Origin: Carboxylicivirga longa | Lineage (GTDB): Bacteria; Bacteroidota; Bacteroidia; Bacteroidales; Marinilabiliaceae | NCBI RefSeq assembly: GCF_050589825.1 | Contig: NZ_JBNGOZ010000015.1 | Coordinates: forward strand, 1-64,000 | DNA length: 64,000 bases | Direction of reading: 5' to 3' | Shown: one piece after another, positions 1 to 7,731 of the stretch | Numbering within the stretch: position 1 is the first letter of the stretch | Layout: every line of letters starts with the position of its first letter | The notes under the pieces: model-generated | The model's input: the letters and a program-made list of their open reading frames with translations, nothing else | What the model was told of the DNA's origin: nothing | The model's database searches: none | Program-made: the position numbers and the translations under genes

Positions 1-49
1 ATCCAAGAGGTAAAAATATTAACGGCTCCACGGAAAAAGTGGCTTAAAA

Positions 50-245
50 ACTTGTTTTTAAATAGAGTATATAAGTGAGCCGACTGGTTTTGGTTGGTTC
101 GTAGCTTCGGCTAGCAGCGCCAAATCGTTGATTTGGCTTTTAAAATGAAAAAGGTATAGACAAATACAACGTTTTGGCTTCGTGAGTTTCGAAAGTTAGC
201 ACGGTTAAAATCTCACTTACGCTTCATAGCCTGACCGTTGTAGGC
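50..245 (+). repeat. attC-like site 0, long class
   Basis: This is the right end of a cassette that begins outside the window. The arms around 60-80 (GAGTATATAAGTGAGCC) and 211-236 can pair. The centre carries the GCCAAATC-GTT-GATTTGGC hairpin (119-137). The site closes with GTTGTAGGC (237-245), which opens the next cassette. The left core is poorly conserved, so the left limit is approximate. Confidence 0.55.
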
Positions 246-376
246 AATTCTCCCTATAAACCGATGGAATTGATTTTAAGACAATGTAATCAATACCTTT
301 TAGGTTTATTTATTTCTTTTGCTAACGTGCAAACTTTCAAGGGAATGTAAATTATAAAATTTGACGTTAGTCAGAA
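243..376 (+). repeat. Cassette leader element, copy A
   Basis: A conserved block follows the opening core and ends in GTTAGTCAGAA. It holds three nested inverted repeats: ATAAACC with GGTTTAT, ATTGATT with AATCAAT, and CTAACGT with ACGTTAG. Related copies lie at 1833, 53021 and, degenerate, 60494. It may be a promoter or structured 5' leader, or a small non-autonomous element. Between it and the gene start at 410 there is nothing else I recognise. Confidence 0.6.
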
Positions 377-409
377 TTTGAACGAAGCGACTGCGAAAAT
401 TAATTACTA

Positions 410-985
410 ATGAAAACAATAATTAAAATTCTAATAATCTTGACTACTATTGTTAGTTTGATTTCAATATATTGGATTATTGCAAGATATACTGACTTAA
501 TTACTGACGATTTATTAGAAAAAGGAAACTGGGGAAATGTCAATCCAATAATGACTTTATTGACTGGACTAATCTCAATCCCAATTCTATTAATTTCACA
601 TAGATTTTTTCAGCCTATATTTCAAACTTTAAGATTATCAAAGACTATAAAAATTGGATTTCTGACTTCATTGTTTTTCATATTAATCGCGACAATGTTT
701 TGGTCTGACAGTTGGAATGATACACCAAGTGCTGTTTTGGATTCAAGAGAATTAGGAGATGGAGTATGGAAATTAGGACATCCTCTTACATTTATTATAA
801 TTGATTTACCGATTTATTTACGGCATAAAAATGATAGTTTACAAAACTATTGGAGTGACTTTTGGGCTTACCCAAGCGTGTTGGTTTTATTTGTAATACA
901 ATTTTCGGTTTATATACAAGGACTAAGAATGATTATTAATGCGAGGAAAATAAAAACTGCCTACAACAATGTATATAGCAAATAG
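410..985 (+). CDS. Cassette-borne multi-pass membrane protein, unknown function
   Basis: This is a 191-residue protein that I do not recognise. Hydrophobic segments lie at about residues 4-27, 47-67, 82-98, 123-137 and 151-172, so it is probably an inner-membrane protein with four or five passes. The loops are short and no catalytic motif stands out. The gene is the only one in its cassette, and its last codons run into the attC-like site (the left core GCCTACAAC at 959-967 lies inside the reading frame), as is common for cassette genes. The ATG at 410 follows the leader element by about 33 bases and no Shine-Dalgarno sequence is evident. Low G+C content matches the other cassettes. Confidence 0.6.
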   Translation: MKTIIKILIILTTIVSLISIYWIIARYTDLITDDLLEKGNWGNVNPIMTLLTGLISIPILLISHRFFQPIFQTLRLSKTIKIGFLTSLFFILIATMFWSDSWNDTPSAVLDSRELGDGVWKLGHPLTFIIIDLPIYLRHKNDSLQNYWSDFWAYPSVLVLFVIQFSVYIQGLRMIINARKIKTAYNNVYSK

Positions 986-1092
986 GCGTGAAAGTACTAA
1001 ATTCATGGGTTGTAGCCCGTTTCAATTTCATCTCGGTTTGATAAGTTTGAAGCCCGCAATCGCCTACTTGCCATATACTAACCGTTAGCGGC
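959..1092 (+). repeat. attC-like site 1, short class
   Basis: The left core GCCTACAAC (959-967) is the exact reverse complement of GTTGTAGGC at 237-245, which opens the same cassette. The arms GTATATAGCAAATAGGCG and CGCCTACTTGCCATATAC pair almost perfectly, with an extrahelical base. The site closes with GTTAGCGGC (1084-1092), which belongs to the next cassette. Confidence 0.75.
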
Positions 1093-1200
1093 AAGCAAAA
1101 AACATCACTACATAATTAAAATAGAATGACGTAGTTAAACGTTTATACGAATGAGAAAGTTAAATAAATCAGCAATTTAAATACGAATGATTAAATACGA

Positions 1201-1596
1201 ATGAATATGAAAACCAAAGCACAAAAGACACTATTAAGGTATTGGCAAGAAATTGTATTTATAATTTCAATTGGATTAATACTATTTGAAATTGCAAAAT
1301 TTAACCTGATTCAGAACTCAATTGATGTTTGGGATATCGCCCTTCTTTCTTTTATTCTACCATTGTTTGTATGTTTAATCGGACAACTATACTGGAAAAA
1401 TAGAACTCTATCCATTGTTTTATCAGTGATTTTGTCATTAGGTTCATTCGTTTTAATTCTAATGGCGATTTATTTTATTGGAACAACTAGCTCGGAATTA
1501 TTACAAGCAATCTCAATGTTGATTTTTGGAGTATTCTTGTTATTTACTGGACTTACAATGACAAGAAAAAATAGAAGTATTGAGACGTATGTCTAA
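1201..1596 (+). CDS. Cassette-borne small membrane protein, unknown function
   Basis: A 131-residue protein with four predicted membrane segments (about residues 17-34, 42-61, 69-93 and 100-119). It has a basic N terminus (MNMKTKAQK) and a basic C-terminal tail (TRKNRS), so both ends are probably cytoplasmic. I see no family motif. ATG codons at 1201 and 1207 are both possible starts. It is the only gene of its cassette, and about 110 bases of AT-rich leader without a recognisable motif precede it. The stop lies about 40 bases before the left core of the next attC-like site. Confidence 0.55.
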   Translation: MNMKTKAQKTLLRYWQEIVFIISIGLILFEIAKFNLIQNSIDVWDIALLSFILPLFVCLIGQLYWKNRTLSIVLSVILSLGSFVLILMAIYFIGTTSSELLQAISMLIFGVFLLFTGLTMTRKNRSIETYV

Positions 1597-1635
1597 GGCA
1601 TAAAGGGATGATAAGCAGACAATGAAATAATGCCA

Positions 1636-1835
1636 GCCGCTAACAAACCGCAATAGTGTATAAGGCGTGTTGCTTTATTTTGGAAGGCTAGTAACTTCGG
1701 CAAACAACGCCAAATCACTGATTTGGCTTTAGACATAAAAAGTTAAAAACAAATACAGTGCTTTGGCTCAGCTCAATTAGAAAAGTTAGCTTGGTTAAAT
1801 CGCCTTACAACACCATGCGGCAGGCCGTTAGGCAC
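1636..1835 (+). repeat. attC-like site 2, long class
   Basis: The left core GCCGCTAAC (1636-1644) is the exact reverse complement of GTTAGCGGC at 1084, which opens this cassette. The internal hairpin GCCAAATC-ACT-GATTTGGC is present. The site ends with ATGCGGCAGGCC and then GTTAGGCAC (1827-1835), the opening core of the next unit. Confidence 0.75.
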
Positions 1836-2003
1836 AATTCCCTCTATAAACCCATGGAATTGATTTTAAAACAAGGTAATCAATACATTTTAAGTTTATT
1901 GATTTCTGAAGCTAACGTAGTAGAATTTGCATAACTACATTGTGTAATAGTAGGACTTTGTAAGTCATTGAAATATAGAGTCTAGTTTTTACGTTAGTCA
2001 GAA
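1833..2003 (+). repeat. Cassette leader element, copy B
   Basis: Same organisation as copy A: a TATAAACC region, the ATTGATT/AATCAAT stem, then CTAACGTA (1912-1919) pairing with TACGTTAG (1990-1997), ending in GTTAGTCAGAA. The stretch inside the last stem differs strongly from copy A while the stem itself is kept, which argues for a structural role. Confidence 0.6.
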
Positions 2004-2010
2004 GAATAAG

Positions 2011-2568
2011 ATGAGAGTTCCGATTATAAATATACTAAATCTCACATTAAGCATGCAAATGTATGCCCAAGAGAACATTTGTGGAATTTACAAGAGTAAT
2101 GTGGCTCAAATAGGGTTCTTCGTAGAAGAATTAGTCCTAAAAAACGACTCTACATTTAATTATTATAAAGGCGGTGATATGTTTCACCAATATGGGAAAG
2201 GTACTTTCAGAATTAACAATGGACGATTGACAATTCAATTTACAAAAGATGACTATGGTGATTTAGATAGCTTGATTTCTGTAGGAAAGATTACTTCTTG
2301 GGCTCTAGACAGTATAAGCAATCACTTACTGAAACAAAAAGAACCAGACATTAATCAGTTAGACTTTCTTGACAATTTAGAAATTGTAGATTGGTCTGAC
2401 ATAAAAGTAGATTCAATGGTTTTTGCAATAAAAAATCAAAAACTATTTATCGTCAATGAAAACGGAAAAATTAGTAGAAAAGCTCAAGCAATAAGTAAAA
2501 GAAAGAGATACTTCTTTTGGGGAAGTACTTATATGAAGAAAAGGAAATATTTTTTGTTAAAACAATAA
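2011..2568 (+). CDS. Cassette-borne hypothetical protein, probably exported
   Basis: A 185-residue protein whose first 19 residues (ending SMQMYAQ before ENICG) could be a weak signal peptide. The mature part begins ENICGIYKSN, followed by strands such as LVLKNDSTFNYYKGGDMF and GKGTFRINNGRLTIQF. This pattern is common in small exported Bacteroidota proteins that score a 'structure plus size' beta fold, but I cannot name a family. The C terminus is basic (KRKRYFFWGSTYMKKRKYFLLKQ). It is a single gene in its cassette, starting a few bases after leader copy B. Confidence 0.5.
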   Translation: MRVPIINILNLTLSMQMYAQENICGIYKSNVAQIGFFVEELVLKNDSTFNYYKGGDMFHQYGKGTFRINNGRLTIQFTKDDYGDLDSLISVGKITSWALDSISNHLLKQKEPDINQLDFLDNLEIVDWSDIKVDSMVFAIKNQKLFIVNENGKISRKAQAISKRKRYFFWGSTYMKKRKYFLLKQ

Positions 2569-2574
2569 AATCCT

Positions 2575-2715
2575 GTGCCTAACAAGCCATCATAAAGTAG
2601 CCCTGGCTTTGGCGGGATTTGGGAGTTCAGCTCCCGCGCCAGCTTTAGCACAAATAAGAAAGCGGATATACCACACGCCCCTCGGGCCACTTCATATGGC
2701 CCAACCGTTGCCAAC
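2575..2715 (+). repeat. attC-like site 3
   Basis: The left core GTGCCTAAC (2575-2583) is the exact reverse complement of GTTAGGCAC at 1827. The centre is unlike the long class and carries a CTCCCGCGCC-type stem. The site closes with GTTGCCAAC (2707-2715). Confidence 0.7.
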
Positions 2716-2731
2716 CATTTAAAAATAGTAC

Positions 2732-3718
2732 ATGAAACACCTTTTTCAACTTTTTATCTTCTTATTTATACTTCAATCAACCGTATATAGTCAAGAACCA
2801 AATTATAAAGTTCAGTGTGACATTAATAGAGACGGAACAACTGAAGAAATCATGTTTTATGACCTAAGTGAAGAAGAATTTGAAAAAACACAATTTACTA
2901 AAATTACAATTATAAAAGGAACTGATTCTATTTCGTTTGTAAATGATGATGTCTGGGTAACTAAGCCTGATTTATATCAGAAATCAGATAAGCAAATAGC
3001 AAACCATTTGGGAATTTTTTTCGAGAATAAAAGAGTGTTTTTATGGCTAACAGGATTTCAATATGGTTGTTGCCTTAATACAACATCAATTCTAGAATAT
3101 ACAGGAGATTCTATAAAAGAGGTATTTAACAGGGAATTTGAAGTTGAAGACATTAGAGTTATTAATGGGAAAAGATATGTAATCGGTAGACAATGGTTAA
3201 GTGAAGATTATGGTGGATTTGGGATTGAAGAAGCTCCATATTATTTTATGAGTATTGCACCAAAAGAATACAGAACTCTTAATGAAAAAATGAATGTCGA
3301 TTCAGCAATGACACAGAAAGCAAATTTAATTGTCCCAATGGTCGAAGAACATATTGACATTTATAATGCAACATTAGTTCATATTAATAGATTTAACAAA
3401 GATCTGTTAATAAGTAAAGAACTAGAAAGTTCACTTTATAATAGGGAATATGGAATTGTATCATTAGTAAAATTAAACAATGACTACCTTGAAAACTATT
3501 CAAAGAACGAATTAAGAATAATTCGAAATGAAATTTTTGCTTATAAAGGGTACAAGTTTAATTCAAAAGACCTAAAGGAGTATTACGCGAAAAACAATTG
3601 GTACAAACCATTTACAAACAACTCTGATTCAATTTTTCGTACGCTTTCAGATATAGAGAAATATAATATTGAACTTATTAGAAAAATAGAAAAAACGGTT
3701 GGCAACAAACCGCAATAG
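2732..3718 (+). CDS. Exported YARHG-domain protein in a cassette
   Basis: A 328-residue protein with an N-terminal signal peptide (hydrophobic residues 4-19, cleavage near VYSQ-EPN). The C-terminal 70 residues match the YARHG domain pattern: L-R-I-I-R-N-E-I-F-A, then Y-K-F, then W-Y-K-P, then LSDIEKYNIELI. YARHG domains are extracellular modules often attached to enzymes or receptors; their function is not settled. The middle part (residues 22-250) is unassigned; it opens with DINRDGTTEEIMFYDL, a short acidic stretch that may resemble an EF-hand-like or repeat loop. The last codons (VGNKPQ) read into the attC-like site, so the site itself supplies the C terminus. It is the only gene in its cassette. 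Confidence 0.7.
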   Translation: MKHLFQLFIFLFILQSTVYSQEPNYKVQCDINRDGTTEEIMFYDLSEEEFEKTQFTKITIIKGTDSISFVNDDVWVTKPDLYQKSDKQIANHLGIFFENKRVFLWLTGFQYGCCLNTTSILEYTGDSIKEVFNREFEVEDIRVINGKRYVIGRQWLSEDYGGFGIEEAPYYFMSIAPKEYRTLNEKMNVDSAMTQKANLIVPMVEEHIDIYNATLVHINRFNKDLLISKELESSLYNREYGIVSLVKLNNDYLENYSKNELRIIRNEIFAYKGYKFNSKDLKEYYAKNNWYKPFTNNSDSIFRTLSDIEKYNIELIRKIEKTVGNKPQ

Positions 3719-3895
3719 AGCATAAAGGAGCAAGAGCATCTTGGGCGTTTCGTCGCTTCGGCAACCAACGCCAAATCGCTGATTTGGCTTTAAAAATGAA
3801 AAGATAAAAACAAATCAACGCTTTGGCTCTGCTCAATTGGGAAAGTTAGTCTGGTTAAATTTCTTTACGCTCCATGCGGCAGGCCGTTAGCGGTT
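3698..3895 (+). repeat. attC-like site 4, long class
   Basis: The left core GTTGGCAAC (3698-3706) is the exact reverse complement of GTTGCCAAC at 2707. The internal hairpin GCCAAATC-GCT-GATTTGGC has the invariant stem with another loop. It closes with GTTAGCGGTT (3886-3895). Confidence 0.75.
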
Positions 3896-3918
3896 ATTAA
3901 AAAAACAAGATAGAACAA

Positions 3919-4380
3919 ATGAGTAATAAGCCAATTTATACAAGTAAAACACCTATTTCTTTTGTTATTGGGTCATTAATTTCGGTGGTTTGCTATGTGT
4001 TTTTTATAATAAAAGTTGAATTCCCAGACTCTTTAATCTATCCTACAATAATATTCGGATTTTGGTTTTTTACAATTAGCCATTATGCATGTAGACTCAA
4101 AATATTTTCAGACAAAATAGTTGTTGAATATATAGCATTTTGGATTCCTAACACGGAAATCAATCTGACAGACAAAAACAAAATTGACGTAAGACTGAAC
4201 TACTGGTCATTTAGCTCTCGTTATTCAGGACATTGGCATAAAGAATATATTTGTTATGACCAAATTGACTTTATAAACAAAGAAAATGAATCAGAAAGAC
4301 TTAAGATTAACGTCCGCATAGGACAAAGTAATAAGGTTTACGACACACTAGAAAAACTGATAAGAAATAACAACCGCTAA
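3919..4380 (+). CDS. Cassette-borne membrane protein, unknown function
   Basis: A 153-residue protein with two N-terminal membrane segments (about residues 12-32 and 38-58), followed by a soluble, strand-rich domain of about 90 residues (KIFSDKIVVEYIAFWIP, then GHWHKEYICYDQIDFI). The layout of two helices followed by a PH-like beta domain is seen in several small Bacteroidota membrane proteins, but I see no diagnostic motif. The stop codon lies inside the left core of the next attC-like site (AACCGCTAAC), so gene and site overlap. Only 24 bases separate the cassette opening from the ATG. Confidence 0.55.
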   Translation: MSNKPIYTSKTPISFVIGSLISVVCYVFFIIKVEFPDSLIYPTIIFGFWFFTISHYACRLKIFSDKIVVEYIAFWIPNTEINLTDKNKIDVRLNYWSFSSRYSGHWHKEYICYDQIDFINKENESERLKINVRIGQSNKVYDTLEKLIRNNNR

Positions 4381-4511
4381 CAAACCGCAATAAAGCATAG
4401 CAGGCGGCAGTGCGGTTTTGGTCGTGCAGACTCCCGCAGATTGTCTAGTCGTCCTGCGGACGGACAATCACCGCGACTCTGCTACAGCTTCATGCGGCCA
4501 ACCGTAACACC
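4372..4511 (+). repeat. attC-like site 5 with aberrant closing core
   Basis: The left core AACCGCTAAC (4372-4381) is the reverse complement of GTTAGCGGTT at 3886. The centre holds the paired GTCCTGCGGACGGAC region instead of the long-class hairpin. The right arm ends ATGCGGCCAACC, but the core reads GTAACACC (4504-4511) instead of GTTR. This is the last site before the integrated element. Confidence 0.65.
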
Positions 4512-4893
4512 ACGAATCACAACCTCTTCAATTAGTTAACAATGAAGAACTTACATACCGCTCACCTATCCTTCTAAAAATTTACGGACATACAAATTGG
4601 CATACATTCAATGGTAAAAACCAAAAATAAATAGCAGAAAGAAGTGTTGATAACTTTTATAATTACTCTTTAGATACAGTCCAATTTTTGAATGTTACAT
4701 TACAAACTGGGAAATTTTACACCTAAATTGTAATAGTTACGACTTAATCAGACATTAAGCTATCCCCTGAAATTTTAGGAAGCCTACTTTTGTAAACTTT
4801 AAGTGCCCGATTTTCAAATCAAGCACTTATAATATTAAAACCATTCCAGTTTACCAAACAACAATGATAAAAGACAAAGTAATTACATCAGAA
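4512..4893. other. Intergenic stretch with one hairpin
   Basis: I see no gene in these 380 AT-rich bases. One interrupted stem, AAGTGC-CC-GATTT with AAATC-AA-GCACTT (4801-4828), lies downstream of the - strand gene that ends at 4894. It could serve as its terminator, although the following tract is not strongly U-rich. A CTTCA/TGAAG palindrome lies near 4526-4547. Confidence 0.35.
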
Positions 4894-6036
4894 TTATTTG
4901 TGTTCAAGTAAATGTCTATTCCTTTCAATCAAAGCTTCTTTATACGCATCTGGATTGCCACAACTTGCTCCACTAGAACTTTGCATAGCACAATCATCAT
5001 GAATGATACTACATTCTCCACTGTAATTATACTCACAAAATTTTGCATCGTTAGAAGCATCGTTAGAACCTATACGAAATATTATTTCTGAAAGATCCAA
5101 AGTGTATGGGTCAATCTTTTTAGTGCGATTATCAGAGTATTCTCTACTTGAAAAAGAATCTTTCGACATGTTATTATTAGAACTACTATAATATTCTTGT
5201 TTGCTTACCTTATTGACCGCATAAAACAACTTCTCATCGATTTCTTCATAGCAGGGACATATACTCTTTCTGTAATTATCTACACTTATGCCATTGGGAG
5301 CGGACTGAAAAAAACAACATTTACCAGAATCAGAACAAGAACATTGATATTTAAACTGCGTATCTGAATTTATATACCTAAATCTATCACACCAACGTGC
5401 AAATCTCACTGCCGCTTCTTCAATTGTATGTTTTTTTGGTTCTCCTTCTTTTGAAAGGAGAAAAAGCCCTGACCCTAAAATAGCAATTATTGGTAAAGGC
5501 AAATAAGAGCGTCCCAAACAAAATGAAGCATAAAGCAGAACGGGAATTTCTATTAAATAGATTATTTCAAAGAGATCAATTCTATTTTGTTTAATTCTAG
5601 ATACAAGAGGCCATAGTGATAAACCAAAAATAAGCATATAATTTACATAGTTATCAATCCTAAAAATTGCTGAGATGATAGGTAAAATTATTCCTGCAAT
5701 AACTATCGGAAATAAAAATGAAAAATTATCCTTATAAACATTGTTAATCGAATAAAATTTAAAAATACCTAAAGCTAAAACAAAGATTACCATCAAAAAA
5801 GACATCATCAATGAATCAAATGATTTAATATTAATTAAATCTCCACTTGTTACGATGTAAAAATATATAATGGCTACGCCACTTATGATTGTTATTAAAC
5901 TTCTCAATATTGTCTTTATTTTACGTTGTCCATAAAGACTATATAAAACAACAAAAACAACAACAGTTACTACAAAAATCATTAAATACAAATGTTCTAA
6001 CAAAAAGATCTTCATAAGATTATCACTATTATCCAA
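4894..6036 (-). CDS. Multi-pass membrane protein with a cysteine-rich C-terminal domain
   Basis: A 380-residue protein that I do not recognise. Residues 12-195 hold about six or seven hydrophobic segments. The soluble C-terminal half is unusually rich in cysteine, with CSCSDSGKCC near residue 233, SICPCYEE near 258 and CEYNYSGEC...DDC...ASC towards the end. This suggests a metal-binding or disulphide-stabilised domain. It is the only - strand gene of the left flank, so it may be the first gene of the integrated element rather than a cassette gene. Base composition resembles the cassettes more than the virion module. No neighbours help assign a function. Confidence 0.6.
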   Translation of the reverse strand: MDNSDNLMKIFLLEHLYLMIFVVTVVVFVVLYSLYGQRKIKTILRSLITIISGVAIIYFYIVTSGDLINIKSFDSLMMSFLMVIFVLALGIFKFYSINNVYKDNFSFLFPIVIAGIILPIISAIFRIDNYVNYMLIFGLSLWPLVSRIKQNRIDLFEIIYLIEIPVLLYASFCLGRSYLPLPIIAILGSGLFLLSKEGEPKKHTIEEAAVRFARWCDRFRYINSDTQFKYQCSCSDSGKCCFFQSAPNGISVDNYRKSICPCYEEIDEKLFYAVNKVSKQEYYSSSNNNMSKDSFSSREYSDNRTKKIDPYTLDLSEIIFRIGSNDASNDAKFCEYNYSGECSIIHDDCAMQSSSGASCGNPDAYKEALIERNRHLLEHK

Positions 6037-6078
6037 CTAAAGTCGGGATTACTAAATATAATTATCTGTAACGCCTGT

Positions 6079-6246
6079 TTAAAGGCAATTCTTCAAACCT
6101 AAAATCATTACTTTATTATCACTAAATAATTGGACACTGTGTAAATTAGTGAACGCAGTAATTTGTTCCCAGCTATACTCACCATCATAAGTTTTATAAA
6201 TTTTAGCTCCATCAATACTAGTATAAAAGATGAGTCTAACTACAGG
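6079..6246 (-). pseudogene. Fragment of a BNR/beta-propeller-type repeat protein
   Basis: Read on the - strand this stretch is open for 55 codons between a stop at 6247-6249 and the stop at 6079-6081. It contains YTSIDGAKIYKTYDGEYSWE, which resembles the DGG-x-IYKTTDGG-x-TW pattern of BNR/Ycf48-like repeats. There is no start codon and no upstream continuation. It is most likely the tail of a gene truncated by insertion or deletion at the edge of the integrated element. The identification rests on motif resemblance only. Confidence 0.35.
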
Positions 6247-6324
6247 TTATTCAGCGACTCGAATTTATATATTAAATATAATTAATACAATTATTGATTC
6301 CGAATTGATTATTAAATTACTATA

Positions 6325-6339
6325 TCACCTCGTCTAAAC
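6325..6339. repeat. 15-base repeat shared with 31337-31351
   Basis: TCACCTCGTCTAAAC here and TCACCTCGTCCAAAC at 31337 differ by one base. The second copy lies in a tRNA T-arm-like context. The two copies bracket the virion module plus the first cargo genes, so they could be old attachment cores. No complete tRNA is present at either place, so this is speculative. Confidence 0.3.
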
Positions 6340-6388
6340 AGCTATATATTGCTATATTTCTTGTTCAATTTAAATTTATTCTAAATAA

Positions 6389-6961
6389 CTAGATACTATC
6401 CACAAAAAACCTAAAATCTTCCACCCTCCTCAACCACCCTTTCAAAAACTTAGCATTCTGCCCCTTTTTGGCGATGACATGGTAATAGTGGATGCGTGCC
6501 GATTTGATGGCATTAAAGAGTTGCTGCGGATGGCAGGCGTTGATGGCCGCAATGGTCTGATTACCGATGATGCCATCCAGTTTAAGGTCGCAGTCAAAGA
6601 GGCGGTTCAGGACTTTCTGCACGCCACAGCTCCCCCAGTAGCCACTATTGACGCACCAGTCGAAAATGATTTCCTGCAAAGCCCCGTTATTAATGGCCTC
6701 GATGCGATAGGTTTGGTAAAAAGTATGTCTATAAAATTCCTTTACCTGGTTTGTTAAACCTTCAATATCTATCCGGGCATTGTGCCTGATGGTTCCCACT
6801 TTCTGTTTATAGGCATCAATCAATGGCCAGCCTTCCCAATCCGGGTGTAAGTTTCGGGCGATACCCATGTAGGTTTCACCGCCTTTATCCCCGCTTACAT
6901 TGGCATAATAGCCTTCGTGCTTTATCACGCCATCAAAAAGTTCATCAAAAGTCCTTTGCAT
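6389..6961 (-). CDS. Endolysin, glycoside hydrolase family 108 with peptidoglycan-binding domain
   Basis: A 190-residue lysozyme-like enzyme. The N terminus carries the family 108 signature HEGYYAN...GDKGGETYMGIAR, with the probable catalytic Glu at residue 16. The C-terminal 80 residues (VLNRLFDCDLKLDGIIGNQTIAAIN) match the peptidoglycan-binding domain paired with this family. It would hydrolyse the glycan backbone of peptidoglycan at the end of infection. There is no signal peptide, so it needs the adjacent holin for release. Its start overlaps the end of the holin gene by 17 bases, which suggests translational coupling. It is the last gene of the lysis module and of the left end of the element. 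Length is normal for the family. Confidence 0.85.
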   Translation of the reverse strand: MQRTFDELFDGVIKHEGYYANVSGDKGGETYMGIARNLHPDWEGWPLIDAYKQKVGTIRHNARIDIEGLTNQVKEFYRHTFYQTYRIEAINNGALQEIIFDWCVNSGYWGSCGVQKVLNRLFDCDLKLDGIIGNQTIAAINACHPQQLFNAIKSARIHYYHVIAKKGQNAKFLKGWLRRVEDFRFFVDSI

Positions 6962-7367
6962 CTTTACGTTTAGTTTTAAGGTTTACATGGTTAATCCCGG
7001 AAATGGCACCCCCGAACAGAAAGTCAATAATGGTGCTGAGTTTGGTGGAGATACCCCCGTTGATACTGCTCACAAAAGCGATCTGCCAATCCTTTAATTC
7101 AATGGTCTGGAAAACAAAGTAGTTAAGCATCACGAAGGTCAGAAGGCACCAGGCTAACAGAAAGAAGATGGCAAAGGTCTTTTGCAGCCAGCTATCCTGA
7201 GCGTACATACGTCGAGCTGAATCCCGGTCGGCAACCGCCATTTTAAAAAGCTCCATTTTTCCCTGGAGCTTTTCTTCCTGCGTGGTAAATATCTCATCAA
7301 TGAGCTTTGTGCCTATTTTGAGTGTTTCAGCTGTGCCTGCATTGGCTAGTTTTCTAAATAGTCTCAT
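6945..7367 (-). CDS. Holin, three-helix (gene-transfer-release type)
   Basis: A 140-residue protein. An N-terminal amphipathic region (LKIGTKLIDEIFTTQEEKLQGKMELFKMA) is followed by ADRDSARRMYAQDSWLQK and hydrophobic segments at about residues 65-88 and 95-122. This arrangement, with the D-R-x-S-A-R motif just before the first strong helix, is typical of the 'holin of 3TMs' family found in phages and gene transfer agents. It would permeabilise the inner membrane to let the downstream endolysin reach the wall. It lies between a membrane-anchored coiled-coil protein and the endolysin, which supports the role. Confidence 0.75.
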   Translation of the reverse strand: MRLFRKLANAGTAETLKIGTKLIDEIFTTQEEKLQGKMELFKMAVADRDSARRMYAQDSWLQKTFAIFFLLAWCLLTFVMLNYFVFQTIELKDWQIAFVSSINGGISTKLSTIIDFLFGGAISGINHVNLKTKRKDAKDF

Positions 7368-7396
7368 TTATTGTATATTAAATCAGGCCTTGCCTA

Positions 7397-7729
7397 TCAT
7401 CGTTCTACAAATTTTAGGATGGTATCCAGCTTATCATTGAGCTGCTTAATGGTCTGGTGAAACAGTTCCTTACTCACGTAAATCTCCTTGGAGCTGTCCC
7501 GTAAATCGGATATGCGCTTATGCAGGATGGCAAACTTGTTCTCCGCACTTTCCATCACCTTGCTTAAATGCTGAATATCCTTCTCCAGCAAATCGGTTTT
7601 CGCTTCCACCGTTTCCTTGGTGGCGTTTTTTGAGATGGCATTGCGTATCACAAACGAAACCACACCCACCATTAATGAGCTTAAGCCGGCTATCACCACC
7701 CAATAGAATTTTATTGTCATTTCCTCCAT
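7397..7729 (-). CDS. Membrane-anchored coiled-coil protein of the lysis module
   Basis: A 110-residue protein with one N-terminal membrane segment (residues 7-27) and a long coiled-coil-prone tail (residues 38-110, for example ETVEAKTDLLEKDIQHLSKVMESAENKF). Phage proteins of this shape next to a holin act as accessory holins, antiholins or inner-membrane spanins. I cannot decide between these. The gene ends 29 bases before the holin start and starts 2 bases after the ATPase stop, so it is in the same transcription unit. The basic residues after the helix (RNAISKN) suggest the tail is cytoplasmic, which would argue against a spanin. Confidence 0.6.
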   Translation of the reverse strand: MEEMTIKFYWVVIAGLSSLMVGVVSFVIRNAISKNATKETVEAKTDLLEKDIQHLSKVMESAENKFAILHKRISDLRDSSKEIYVSKELFHQTIKQLNDKLDTILKFVER

Positions 7730-7731
7730 GC

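Larger units (their letters stand above)
1..4504 (+). mobile_element. Left part of an integron-like gene-cassette array
   Basis: Five complete units (opening cores at 237, 1084, 1827, 2707 and 3886) and the tail of an earlier one. Each unit has an opening GTTR core, a leader, one + strand gene and a hairpin-forming attC-like site. In every unit the opening 9-10 bases are the exact reverse complement of the left core at the unit's own end, which is the hallmark of cassettes that circularise. A sixth unit opens at 4504 with an aberrant GTAACACC core and is interrupted by the integrated element. No integrase gene is visible, so this would be a cluster of attC sites without its integrase, or part of a longer integron. 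The reading is inference from sequence logic, not from a known integrase. Confidence 0.75.
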
